From Adhaeribacter rhizoryzae (GTDB lineage Bacteria > Bacteroidota > Bacteroidia > Cytophagales > Hymenobacteraceae): a stretch of 64,000 nucleotides of DNA. The DNA is taken from assembly GCF_008629685.1 (NCBI RefSeq), contig NZ_VWSF01000005.1, positions 1 to 64,000 of the forward strand, in the 5' to 3' direction. The stretch's first letter is position 1. Each line of letters starts with the position of its first letter. Below, piece after piece: positions 44,282 to 52,478 of the stretch. The notes under the pieces are model-generated. The model did no database searches and had not been told where the DNA came from. It saw nothing but the letters and a program-made list of their open reading frames with translations. Position numbers and translations under genes: made by a program.

Positions 44282-46177
44282 ATGAGTGATGAGATAAAAC
44301 ATGAATGCGGCATTGCCTTGGTCCGGCTCCGGAAGCCCATTCAGTATTACGCCGAAAAATACGGCACCGCCATGTACGGCATTAACAAGCTGTACCTGTT
44401 AATGGAGAAACAACACAACCGCGGCCAGGACGGTGCGGGGGTAGCCAGTATAAAAATTCATGCCCAGCCCGGCACCGAATATATTTCAAGGTACCGATCG
44501 GTTAAAAACCGGGCTATTAACGATATTTTCGGGCAAGTATCCGATACTTATAATAAACTAAGAAAAAAATATCCGGAGCAAGTGCAGGACCTGGATTGGC
44601 TGCAGCGGAATATGCCTTTTCTGGGTGATGTATACCTGGGCCATCTGCGCTACGGCACCCACGGCATTAACAGCATCGATAATTGCCACCCGTTTGTGCG
44701 CGAAAATAACTGGCGGAGCCGGAGCCTGGCGGTAGCTGGTAACTTTAACATGACCAACGCCGATGAATTATTTCAGGCGCTAATGGAAATCGGGCAGCAC
44801 CCGCGCCACACCAGTGATACGGTAACCGTACTCGAAAAAATAGGTCACTTCCTTGACGAAGAAAATCAGGATTTATTTGAGCATTACAAAAAATCTTACT
44901 ACACCAACATTCAGATAACCCAATTAATAGAAGATAACCTGAATCTGCAACGCGTTCTGCGGCGCGCCTGTAAAGATTTTGACGGTGGTTATGCCATGGT
45001 AGGATTAACGGGTTACGGCGCTTCTTTCGTGGTCCGCGACCCGCACGGCATTCGTCCAGCTTATTATTATATTGATGAAGAAGTGGTGGTAGTAGCTTCT
45101 GAGAAGCCGGCCATTAAAACTGCTTTTGGTGTAGAGTACGACCAGATTAAAGAAATTACGCCGGGCCACGCGCTGATTATTAATAAAAACGGCGGTTCGC
45201 GCGAACTCGAAATATTACCCGAAGCCGAGAAAACATCCTGCAGTTTCGAACGCATTTATTTCTCGCGCGGCAATGATCCCGAAATATACAACGAGCGGAA
45301 AAACATGGGCCGCCTCCTCTGCGACCAAATTCTGAAAGCCGTTGATTACGACTTAAAAAATACCATTTTCTCTTATATTCCCAATACCGCCGAAACCGCT
45401 TGGTTAGGTTTAATGAAAGGTATTGAAGACCATCTCCGCGAATACCGGCGTGAAGCCATTCAGGCCGGAATAGAATCGGAAGAAGAACTGGAACGCATAT
45501 TGGCTTTAAAGCCCCGGGCCGAAAAACTGGTAATTAAAGATGCAAAGATGCGCACCTTTATTACCGATAATGATAACCGCGATGACCTGGTGGCGCACGT
45601 ATATGATACCACGTACGAGGTAATTAAAAAAGGCGTAGATACCATTGTGATGATAGATGATTCTATTGTCCGCGGCACTACCCTGGAGAAAAGCATTATC
45701 CGGATGCTCGACCGCCTGGAACCGAAGAAAATTATTGTGGTTTCCTGTGCCCCGCAAATCCGCTATCCCGATTGCTATGGTATTGATATGTCTAGGTTGA
45801 AAGAATTTGTAGCTTTCCGGGCCATGCTGCATTTGCTGGAAGATAACGGCTGGGATTATAAACTAGATGAAGTTTATGATAAGTGCCGGGCCAATGCCGA
45901 CCGCGACATATTTAAGCGTACCAACTTTGTAAAAGAATTATTCGATTTATTTACGCCGGAGCAGATTTCAGCCAAGATAAGCGAAATTGTAAAAGCGCCG
46001 GAAGTAAATGCCGAGGTAGAAGTTATTTACCAAACCATCGATAACCTGCACAAAGCTTGCCCCAACCATACCGGCGACTGGTATTTTACCGGCAATTACC
46101 CAACGCCGGGCGGCAACAAAGTGGTAAACCGCGCCTTCATGAACTTTATGGAACGGAAAGAAGTAAGGGCTTATTAA
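44282..46177 (+). CDS. Amidophosphoribosyltransferase, long Bacteroidota type
   Basis: 631 residues from the ATG at 44282; the frame opens 24 bases earlier inside nuoN. The N-terminal class II glutamine amidotransferase domain begins HECGIALVRL, so the catalytic Cys is residue 9, preceded by a short propeptide that must be removed. Residues HNRGQDGAG and GHLRYGTHG belong to the glutaminase site. The C-terminal phosphoribosyltransferase domain has VMIDDSIVRGTT for PRPP. It would make phosphoribosylamine from PRPP and glutamine, the first step of purine synthesis. Bacteroidota often carry this long form beside a conventional PurF, so it may be a paralogue with another role. Confidence 0.85.
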   Translation: MSDEIKHECGIALVRLRKPIQYYAEKYGTAMYGINKLYLLMEKQHNRGQDGAGVASIKIHAQPGTEYISRYRSVKNRAINDIFGQVSDTYNKLRKKYPEQVQDLDWLQRNMPFLGDVYLGHLRYGTHGINSIDNCHPFVRENNWRSRSLAVAGNFNMTNADELFQALMEIGQHPRHTSDTVTVLEKIGHFLDEENQDLFEHYKKSYYTNIQITQLIEDNLNLQRVLRRACKDFDGGYAMVGLTGYGASFVVRDPHGIRPAYYYIDEEVVVVASEKPAIKTAFGVEYDQIKEITPGHALIINKNGGSRELEILPEAEKTSCSFERIYFSRGNDPEIYNERKNMGRLLCDQILKAVDYDLKNTIFSYIPNTAETAWLGLMKGIEDHLREYRREAIQAGIESEEELERILALKPRAEKLVIKDAKMRTFITDNDNRDDLVAHVYDTTYEVIKKGVDTIVMIDDSIVRGTTLEKSIIRMLDRLEPKKIIVVSCAPQIRYPDCYGIDMSRLKEFVAFRAMLHLLEDNGWDYKLDEVYDKCRANADRDIFKRTNFVKELFDLFTPEQISAKISEIVKAPEVNAEVEVIYQTIDNLHKACPNHTGDWYFTGNYPTPGGNKVVNRAFMNFMERKEVRAY

Positions 46178-46252
46178 TATTTTCTGGTTGGTTTTAAAGC
46201 AAGTTCCAGATATGAAATATTTAGAATTATAAGCAAATCCAGCTAATTTGAA

Positions 46253-46292
46253 CAACAAAAAAGGTCACCCATTTGGGTGACCTTTTTTGTTG
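46253..46292. terminator. Bidirectional terminator
   Basis: An 18-bp perfect stem (46253-46270 with 46275-46292) with core GGTCACCC/GGGTGACC, a 4-base loop and A/T tracts. It separates the purine gene from the convergent outer-membrane protein gene. Confidence 0.85.
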
Positions 46293-46306
46293 CAGTTTCT
46301 TTAGAA

Positions 46307-49300
46307 TTAAAAATCATAACCCAACGATACATATATTTTAGGGCCGTTGCGCTCAAAGTTTTCTTCGCCCCAGGCTACATCAACTTTGCCGTACATGCCC
46401 AGCAGGGTAGTGCGGGCGCCTACGCCGTAGCCAAACAAGAATGGGTTGCGGTAGTTAATAACAATAGCCTGAAATGGATTGGTATTGGTCGCATCGCCGC
46501 TCCGGCCACCCAGTACCTGGGTGTTAAAGGAATTGCGCCGGCTAAACGGATTGCTGCCGTTGTAAGCCGTACCCACATCGCTGAAAGCCGTTAACTGTAA
46601 ATTCCGGAAGAAGCCTGAGCCCAAGGTAGAGTTCTGGAATAAATATTGCACAATGGGCATCCGCAGTTCGGAGTTAAATAACAATAATTTATTGCCGCGA
46701 CGGGCATTGTAATCAAAGCCGCGCATAGGGGTGGCAAATTGCTGGTAAAACAAATCGGCCGGCGATTGTCCGTGAAAAATCCGGTCGGCTGATTGCGTAT
46801 CCTCGTCTTCTTCGTTAAAGAGCCAGTTATCTACCCCGCCCAATAAATACCGTTTGGGTGCGTTCCCAGCGTATTGACCGTAGCTAACCCGGTTGGCCCA
46901 GATTATTTGCCGGTGTATTTTCTGGTAGTGGCGCAGGTCAACGTAAATGCGGTTAAAGTTTTTGGTTTTCTCATTCAGCTCTTTAAAGGAGGTAATGCCT
47001 ACTTTCATGCGGGTACCTTCCATCATATTTATGCCCGTTGAAATAGAGTTATCAAAAACAAATTCGCCGCCTAAACTCGCAAACATATCTACACTATCGG
47101 GCTCCGATAAGAAATTAGTAATGCTGTAACGGGTATGCAATATTTTAGGTAAAGCCCGCACGCTAATAGTATGGGTTAGCGGATAGCTGATAGATGGGGT
47201 AAATTCCTGGCGGCTGTACCGCAACGAATTAGTCGTAAAGTTCTGAAAAATTGTTTGTTTCAAGTAAGATATCCGCCAATCGTAGCGCTTCTTAAAGTTG
47301 GTGTATTCGGCGTAAAAATTACTGGTGCGCAAATCTGTCACAATAAAAGCGCCGCCGTTAATGCGGTGGTCTTCAAACATATCTGACATGCCTACTTCGG
47401 CAATTAAACCAAACCCCATGAGCGCATCCTGGTAAACCGAAGACACCACATTGTTGATGCTGAACCGTAAATCGTATTTTAAAGGGCCCGCTATGGGTAC
47501 CGATTCGGGGCCAGGTGCGGCCGGCCTAGCCACAATTGGCTTTTGCGGCGTGGTGGCAACAGGCTGTTTAGGCTCGGTATCGAACTGGTAATTTTCGGGG
47601 TTAACGGTTTTATCCTGCGTGGTTTCGCCTTGTTTGGTTATGGTTTCGGGCGTTTGCGCGGTTGAGTCAGGAGTTGGCGTGGTTGGTTCCGGTGCTTTAT
47701 TCTGCGGCGTAGTTGCCGGCCGGTTGGGCCGTAAGGTTCGGTCTTCTAAGGTTTTTTGCCGTACGGTTTTAAAATCAGCAGCAACGGCGTTTAAAGCGTA
47801 GTTCGGGAAATAATAAACGTATTCTTTGTTGCGGTCAGCGGCAATAAAAGCCAGCTTTTTAGCTACCGGATCGTAATCGAACATTTTAATATTCTGCACA
47901 AAATTGCTTACCCGTTGCCGCTCGCCGGTAGTTAAATTATACCGGTGCAAGCTGCGGATACCGGTTTGCTCGCTTAAGTAAAGAATATTCTCGTTGTCTT
48001 CGGCTACAGGCGCTAACTCGTTAGAAATAGAAGAAACCAGTTGTTTCGGCCGGGCACCGTTCCGGTCGAGGTCCAGTAAATACAAATCAAAATTATCAAC
48101 AATTTTGTCGAGGGCAGGCTTTTCTGTGCCCAGGGTATCTTGCCAACGGTTAGAGCTAAAAACAATGGCGTTCCGGCCTTTCAGGAAGCTGGCATTTTTG
48201 TCGTCGTAAATATCGTTGGTGAGTTGCTGGGCTTGCCGGCTGTTGCCACTAAAAAGAAAAATATCGCTTTGGCCGTTTTTAACCGCCGTCATAATCATTT
48301 GGCGGCCATCTTCGGAATATTCAATATTCAGGATTTGGGTAAACTGCGCTAAAATACTCCGGGTTTTACCGCCAAACACCGATTCTTTTAAATTATTAAA
48401 AAAGGCATGATTTTTCCGGTCGAAATAATGGGTATTTACCACGGGTTGCGCCCGTTTCACTTCCACAATATTTAGTTGCCTATCCGATTTCCAGGTGAGT
48501 AAAGGGGCTTTAAAATCTACTTTCTGGTCGGGGGTTCTGTGCCCGCCTTTCCGTACTTTAAAGGTTCTTTTGCGGTTTACATCTATTACCTTAATCTCGT
48601 ACCGGCCGCGGTCGTTTTGCACAAAAGCTAACTTGCTGCCATTGGGGCTAAACGTAGGCTGGCTAAATATTTCGTTCCGGCGGTTGCGGGTGGTTAATAA
48701 ATTTTTCCGGTCTAAGGAGGTAAGTTGCGTACCCGGATACGGGTTCATTTGGGTATAATATTTTTGCCAGTCGCGCATAAACTTTTTGTAAGGCACGTTC
48801 AGGCTGCTGGCAATGCCCACTTCAATGTCGCGGGTAATGCGCGTTAAGTTTAAAATATTCTGAATAGAGGTATAGCCGTAGCGCTCCGAAATATAATTCC
48901 AGACCGATTGCCCGGCCAGCCGCTGGTTACGCACAAATAATACATCGGGCTTTTTGTTTACGTTTTTAATAACCATGTCGCGCATGTAGTTATCCATTTC
49001 CACGTTCCAGCCTTCGGCAATGTAAGAAGCGCCACCGTTCAGAAACCATTCGGGCAGGCGCAGCATATAACTGCTTTGCAACACTTCTTTTAAACTGCCG
49101 CCGTACATCATATCGTGCAGCAACAATTGGGCTACATTCAGGCTTAAGGTTTTCTTAAATTCGGTTTGCGAACCTTCAAAAGCCAGCTCTATTTTATTTT
49201 TCAGAAAAAGGGTTTCGCCGCCGGTTTGGAATTGGTCGTCGTTCAGGCCAATATTACTTTGGCGCAAATCGGCCACCGAAGCATACAAAATAAGGGTGGT

Positions 49301-49579
49301 TTTGGAATACGGAAAATAGCCAATGAGGCTGGTAATCCGTTTTAATTCTTTCTCGGCGTATTCGGCGGTAAGGCGGGCGTTTTCGCGGCCGCTGCCGTAG
49401 TAGTACACATTAAAATTTTGCGTACTTAAATATTGCCATTTAAATTGCTTATACTGAATGCGGTTCATGCCGAAAGTTTCGGGCGCGACCTGCGCTTGTA
49501 CGGGGTTATGGCCCCCTAAAAACAGCAGGGTAGCAGCAATAACCGGTACAGCCAGAAGAGACTTGTAAAACTTTACCAT
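46307..49579 (-). CDS. Exported TolB-like beta-propeller / BamA-like barrel fusion protein
   Basis: A 1090-residue protein. The signal peptide spans about 1-29 (HNPVQAQ). Residues about 30-260 resemble a peptidase-MA-like (gluzincin) domain, but the expected HExxH helix reads LLLHDMMYGG, so it is probably inactive. Residues about 290-620 hold TolB/WD40-like propeller blades (PTFSPNGSKLAFVQNDRG). A Pro/Thr-rich linker at about 635-700 follows. The C-terminal 380 residues resemble an Omp85/surface-antigen barrel (KYLLGGVDNWLF, GSGFFRNLQLTAFSDVGTAY) and end in Phe (SLGYDF). An outer-membrane location is likely. Cargo or function is unknown. Confidence 0.78.
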   Translation of the reverse strand: MVKFYKSLLAVPVIAATLLFLGGHNPVQAQVAPETFGMNRIQYKQFKWQYLSTQNFNVYYYGSGRENARLTAEYAEKELKRITSLIGYFPYSKTTLILYASVADLRQSNIGLNDDQFQTGGETLFLKNKIELAFEGSQTEFKKTLSLNVAQLLLHDMMYGGSLKEVLQSSYMLRLPEWFLNGGASYIAEGWNVEMDNYMRDMVIKNVNKKPDVLFVRNQRLAGQSVWNYISERYGYTSIQNILNLTRITRDIEVGIASSLNVPYKKFMRDWQKYYTQMNPYPGTQLTSLDRKNLLTTRNRRNEIFSQPTFSPNGSKLAFVQNDRGRYEIKVIDVNRKRTFKVRKGGHRTPDQKVDFKAPLLTWKSDRQLNIVEVKRAQPVVNTHYFDRKNHAFFNNLKESVFGGKTRSILAQFTQILNIEYSEDGRQMIMTAVKNGQSDIFLFSGNSRQAQQLTNDIYDDKNASFLKGRNAIVFSSNRWQDTLGTEKPALDKIVDNFDLYLLDLDRNGARPKQLVSSISNELAPVAEDNENILYLSEQTGIRSLHRYNLTTGERQRVSNFVQNIKMFDYDPVAKKLAFIAADRNKEYVYYFPNYALNAVAADFKTVRQKTLEDRTLRPNRPATTPQNKAPEPTTPTPDSTAQTPETITKQGETTQDKTVNPENYQFDTEPKQPVATTPQKPIVARPAAPGPESVPIAGPLKYDLRFSINNVVSSVYQDALMGFGLIAEVGMSDMFEDHRINGGAFIVTDLRTSNFYAEYTNFKKRYDWRISYLKQTIFQNFTTNSLRYSRQEFTPSISYPLTHTISVRALPKILHTRYSITNFLSEPDSVDMFASLGGEFVFDNSISTGINMMEGTRMKVGITSFKELNEKTKNFNRIYVDLRHYQKIHRQIIWANRVSYGQYAGNAPKRYLLGGVDNWLFNEEDEDTQSADRIFHGQSPADLFYQQFATPMRGFDYNARRGNKLLLFNSELRMPIVQYLFQNSTLGSGFFRNLQLTAFSDVGTAYNGSNPFSRRNSFNTQVLGGRSGDATNTNPFQAIVINYRNPFLFGYGVGARTTLLGMYGKVDVAWGEENFERNGPKIYVSLGYDF

Positions 49580-49586
49580 TGTTGCG

Positions 49587-50657
49587 TTAATAATGCTCTC
49601 TATACAACGTAATATACCTTAAAATATTTATTTCCGGAAGCAATTCTTCGGCTCCTTTTAAAACCTGTACAAAATGGTGGGCCAGGTAAGGTGCCATCAT
49701 CACGCCCTTCGAACCCATGCCGTTAAATATTTTTATTCTTTCGTGCTTAGGATGAATACCAATTAAGGGCCGTCGGTCGCGCACAGCCGGTCTGATACCC
49801 GCTTTATGATCCACTACGGTAAATGGCACTTTTAGTATATCCTTTATTTTATTAAAAAGTTCTTCTTTGCCAGCCTCCGTAGGCATTTCATCTACGGTAC
49901 GCCAGTTGTAGGTAGCGCCCACTTTAAATGCCCCATCTGGTTGCGGTACCACATAAACTCCTTTGTTGTAAACCTGTTCGGTGGCAAGTTGTTCGGTGGT
50001 TTTAATAATAAGTACTTCGCCTTTGTTTAACGAGAAAGGCAGCCAGCTAAAATAAGGGTTTAAGGCAGCCTGAAATCCTTCGCAAAAAATAATATTCTGG
50101 GCTTGCCATTCTTTATACTGCACGCCACTATCGGTTAAGGTTAAATAATTAAAATCAAACCGATCGGTTACCAACTCTTTTTGTTCAATTCTGATTTGCT
50201 GGAGATTTTCTAGTAACAAAGACACGTGCACGTAGCCGCCTTTGTCGATTAGAATGCCGCCTTGCTCTTGTTTAATAATTTTGGAAGAGGGTAGGGAAGT
50301 ATAAACGGCTTTAATAAAATCGCCGTACGGTTGGCCGGCGCTTTTGCCCATCCAGTTATTTTGCTCTTCTACCGATGAAAATAATTTAAGTATAGGTTTG
50401 GCGTGAAATAATTTTATTTGCCGGTCTTGTTCTAAGGCTTGGTAAAAATTTGTAGCAAAGGGTACCAGCACATCGGCCAACCACGATTTGGCAAAGCGCT
50501 TACCCGCCAGGGGGTTCATTAAACCCGCTGCCACATTAGAAGCCGAATTAGCTTTGGGTTCGTCGATTACCAATACCGTAAAATTATGCGCTACCAGGGT
50601 TTGAGCCAGAATACTGCCCGCCAGTCCGTGGCCTACCAGGATAAAATCGTAAATCAT
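49587..50657 (-). CDS. FAD-dependent oxidoreductase (DAO family)
   Basis: A 356-residue flavoprotein of the D-amino-acid-oxidase fold. The dinucleotide motif is near the N-terminus (DFILVGHGLAGSILAQTLV), with the conserved AASNVAAGLMNPLAGKRF region and a C-terminal FAD segment (IFNGMGSKGVMMAPYLAHHF). It resembles the C-terminal oxidoreductase part of MnmC and glycine-oxidase-like enzymes, but the substrate is unclear. It lies 7 bp upstream of the TolB/BamA-like gene on the same strand, so the two are probably co-transcribed. Confidence 0.8.
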   Translation of the reverse strand: MIYDFILVGHGLAGSILAQTLVAHNFTVLVIDEPKANSASNVAAGLMNPLAGKRFAKSWLADVLVPFATNFYQALEQDRQIKLFHAKPILKLFSSVEEQNNWMGKSAGQPYGDFIKAVYTSLPSSKIIKQEQGGILIDKGGYVHVSLLLENLQQIRIEQKELVTDRFDFNYLTLTDSGVQYKEWQAQNIIFCEGFQAALNPYFSWLPFSLNKGEVLIIKTTEQLATEQVYNKGVYVVPQPDGAFKVGATYNWRTVDEMPTEAGKEELFNKIKDILKVPFTVVDHKAGIRPAVRDRRPLIGIHPKHERIKIFNGMGSKGVMMAPYLAHHFVQVLKGAEELLPEINILRYITLYREHY

Positions 50658-50683
50658 TCGGGCAATTTAACAGAACTATATTC

Positions 50684-50691
50684 TAAATTTG
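50684..50691 (+). promoter_or_regulatory. Candidate -7 box (TAAATTTG) for the MBL hydrolase gene
   Basis: It matches TAnnTTTG 50 bp before the ATG at 50742 and lies in the divergent region with the FAD oxidoreductase gene. Confidence 0.35.
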
Positions 50692-50741
50692 TAACGTACA
50701 ATAGGATATTCTTATTCCTAAACCTTATTTACCTACAGCTT

Positions 50742-51377
50742 ATGACGATAAGTGGTTTTACCTTTAACCCTTTCGAAGAAAATACTTACGTGCTGCACGA
50801 CGAAACCCGGGAGTGCGTAATTGTAGATCCAGGTTGTTACGAGAAAAATGAACAGGCCGAGTTAACGGACTTTATCCGGGATAATAAATTAAAAGTGGTG
50901 CAATTGCTGAATACCCACTGCCACATCGATCATGTTTTTGGCAACCAATTTATTATTGATACCTATAAAGTACCGTTCCTGATTCACCAGGCCGATTTAG
51001 CTACCTTGCAAGCCGTGCCGGTTTATGCCCCATCTTACGGTTTTCCGCAATATAACCCCGCTACACCTACTGGTTTTATAAACGAAAGCGATATTATCAG
51101 ATTTGGCAACACCGAGTTAAACGTATTTTTTACGCCGGGACATGCGCCGGGGCACGTAGTTTTTTACCACGAACCAACTAAAACCTGTATTGGCGGCGAT
51201 GTTTTGTTTCAGCGCAGCATTGGCCGCACCGATTTACCCGGCGGCAATCACCAAACTTTACTCCAGAGTATTCGCACCAAATTATTTACCTTGCCCGACG
51301 AAGTTACCGTATATCCGGGTCATGGCCCCAGCACTACCATTGGCGCAGAAAAAAAATACAATCCTTTTTTGCGCTAG
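50742..51377 (+). CDS. MBL-fold metallohydrolase, glyoxalase II-like
   Basis: 211 residues from the ATG at 50742. The upstream in-frame extension to 50586 overlaps the divergent FAD gene and is not supported. The metal motif is NTHCHIDHVFGN (HxHxDH), with later ligands in TPGHAPGHVVFY and GGDVLFQRSIGRTDLPGG, and the C-terminal YPGHGPSTTIGAEK. This layout is that of hydroxyacylglutathione hydrolase-like (GloB-like) thioesterases, usually cytosolic. The actual thioester substrate is unknown. Confidence 0.88.
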   Translation: MTISGFTFNPFEENTYVLHDETRECVIVDPGCYEKNEQAELTDFIRDNKLKVVQLLNTHCHIDHVFGNQFIIDTYKVPFLIHQADLATLQAVPVYAPSYGFPQYNPATPTGFINESDIIRFGNTELNVFFTPGHAPGHVVFYHEPTKTCIGGDVLFQRSIGRTDLPGGNHQTLLQSIRTKLFTLPDEVTVYPGHGPSTTIGAEKKYNPFLR

Positions 51378-51416
51378 CCTAATTAGGTGATTTCTGTGCG
51401 GTAGCTACCAAAAACT

Positions 51417-52133
51417 ATGAAGAAACATATTCCTAATTTTATTACCTGCCTTAATTTATTTACTGGTTGCGTGGCGGTATATATTGCGTTTCAGGGTAAC
51501 CTGGAATTCGCAGCTTACCTGGTGGGTATTGCCGCCGTTTTCGATTTTTTAGATGGCATGATAGCCCGGCTGCTGCACGCTTATTCCGAAATAGGTAAAC
51601 AACTCGATTCTTTGGCCGATATGGTATCGTTTGGCGTGCTGCCGGGCGTCATTATGTTTCAGTTGATGCGCAAAAGCGCCATGGCCAATCCTAACACCTC
51701 TTTGTACGAAGCCGAACTGTTTCCTTTCCTAGCATTTATTATCATCATATTTTCGGCTTTGCGCCTCGCAAAATTTAACATCGATACCCGGCAAACTACT
51801 TTATTTATTGGCTTACCAACGCCGGCCAATACTTTGTTTGTGGCCTCGCTGCCTTTAATATTAGCCTCCGACCAATATAATTTGAGTCAATATTTCATGA
51901 ACCAATATATATTATTAGGTTTAACACTATTCCTCAGTTATTTATTAGTAGCCGAGATTCCGTTGTTTGCCTTAAAATTTAAAAACCTGGCCTGGAAAGA
52001 TAATGCTACGCGCTTTATTTTTCTATTAATTGCAATTCCCTTATTGTTTCTCCTTAAATTTGCCGCCGTACCCGTAATAATTGTACTGTATGTACTTTTA
52101 TCGTTTTTTGCGCAACCGAAACAAAATATATAG
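51417..52133 (+). CDS. pssA: CDP-diacylglycerol-serine O-phosphatidyltransferase
   Basis: A 238-residue integral membrane protein with about seven helices. The CDP-alcohol phosphotransferase signature is intact: FLDGMIARLLHAYSEIGKQLDSLADMVSFG, with all aspartates. It makes phosphatidylserine, the precursor of phosphatidylethanolamine. The N-terminus (KKHIPNFITCLNLFTGCVAV) is typical of the type II PssA. It is followed 12 bp later by purS. Confidence 0.9.
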   Translation: MKKHIPNFITCLNLFTGCVAVYIAFQGNLEFAAYLVGIAAVFDFLDGMIARLLHAYSEIGKQLDSLADMVSFGVLPGVIMFQLMRKSAMANPNTSLYEAELFPFLAFIIIIFSALRLAKFNIDTRQTTLFIGLPTPANTLFVASLPLILASDQYNLSQYFMNQYILLGLTLFLSYLLVAEIPLFALKFKNLAWKDNATRFIFLLIAIPLLFLLKFAAVPVIIVLYVLLSFFAQPKQNI

Positions 52134-52145
52134 ATACCTATAATT

Positions 52146-52397
52146 ATGAAATTTACCGCCGAAATTGATATTATGCCGCGCCCCGAATTATTAGACCCCC
52201 AAGGGAAAGCCGTGATGCTGGGCCTGGAACACCTGGGGTTAAACCAGGTAGCCGATGTGCGGATTGGCAAGCACATACGCCTGAATCTGGAAGCTGAAAA
52301 TGAACAAGCGGCCCAGGAAAAAGTAGAGCAAGCCTGCAAAAAACTATTGGCTAACTTAATTATGGAATCTTACACTTTTGAACTCACTCCTGCCTAG
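52146..52397 (+). CDS. purS: Phosphoribosylformylglycinamidine synthase subunit PurS
   Basis: An 83-residue small subunit of the FGAM synthase complex (PurS-PurL-PurQ). It channels ammonia to PurL. It has the family pattern MPRPELLDPQGKAVMLGLEHLG followed by VRIGKHIRLNLEAE. purL and purQ are not adjacent, although the phylum often has a fused PurL; a separate PurS in such a genome is worth noting. A terminator follows. Confidence 0.88.
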   Translation: MKFTAEIDIMPRPELLDPQGKAVMLGLEHLGLNQVADVRIGKHIRLNLEAENEQAAQEKVEQACKKLLANLIMESYTFELTPA

Positions 52398-52430
52398 TAA
52401 AATATTATTTAAGACTTACCTATAAGCTCA

Positions 52431-52468
52431 AAACCTTGTAACTGAATAAGTAGCAAGGTTTTTTTTGT
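52431..52468 (+). terminator. Rho-independent terminator after purS
   Basis: AAAACCTTG (52431-52439) pairs with CAAGGTTTT (52455-52463), and the T run continues to 52468. It ends the pssA-purS transcript just before porU. Confidence 0.75.
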
Positions 52469-52478
52469 ATATTGCTGT

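Noticed and set aside
50586-50741. Extended N-terminus of the MBL hydrolase
   Set aside because: It overlaps the divergent FAD gene, contains no family sequence, and a good ATG lies at 50742.
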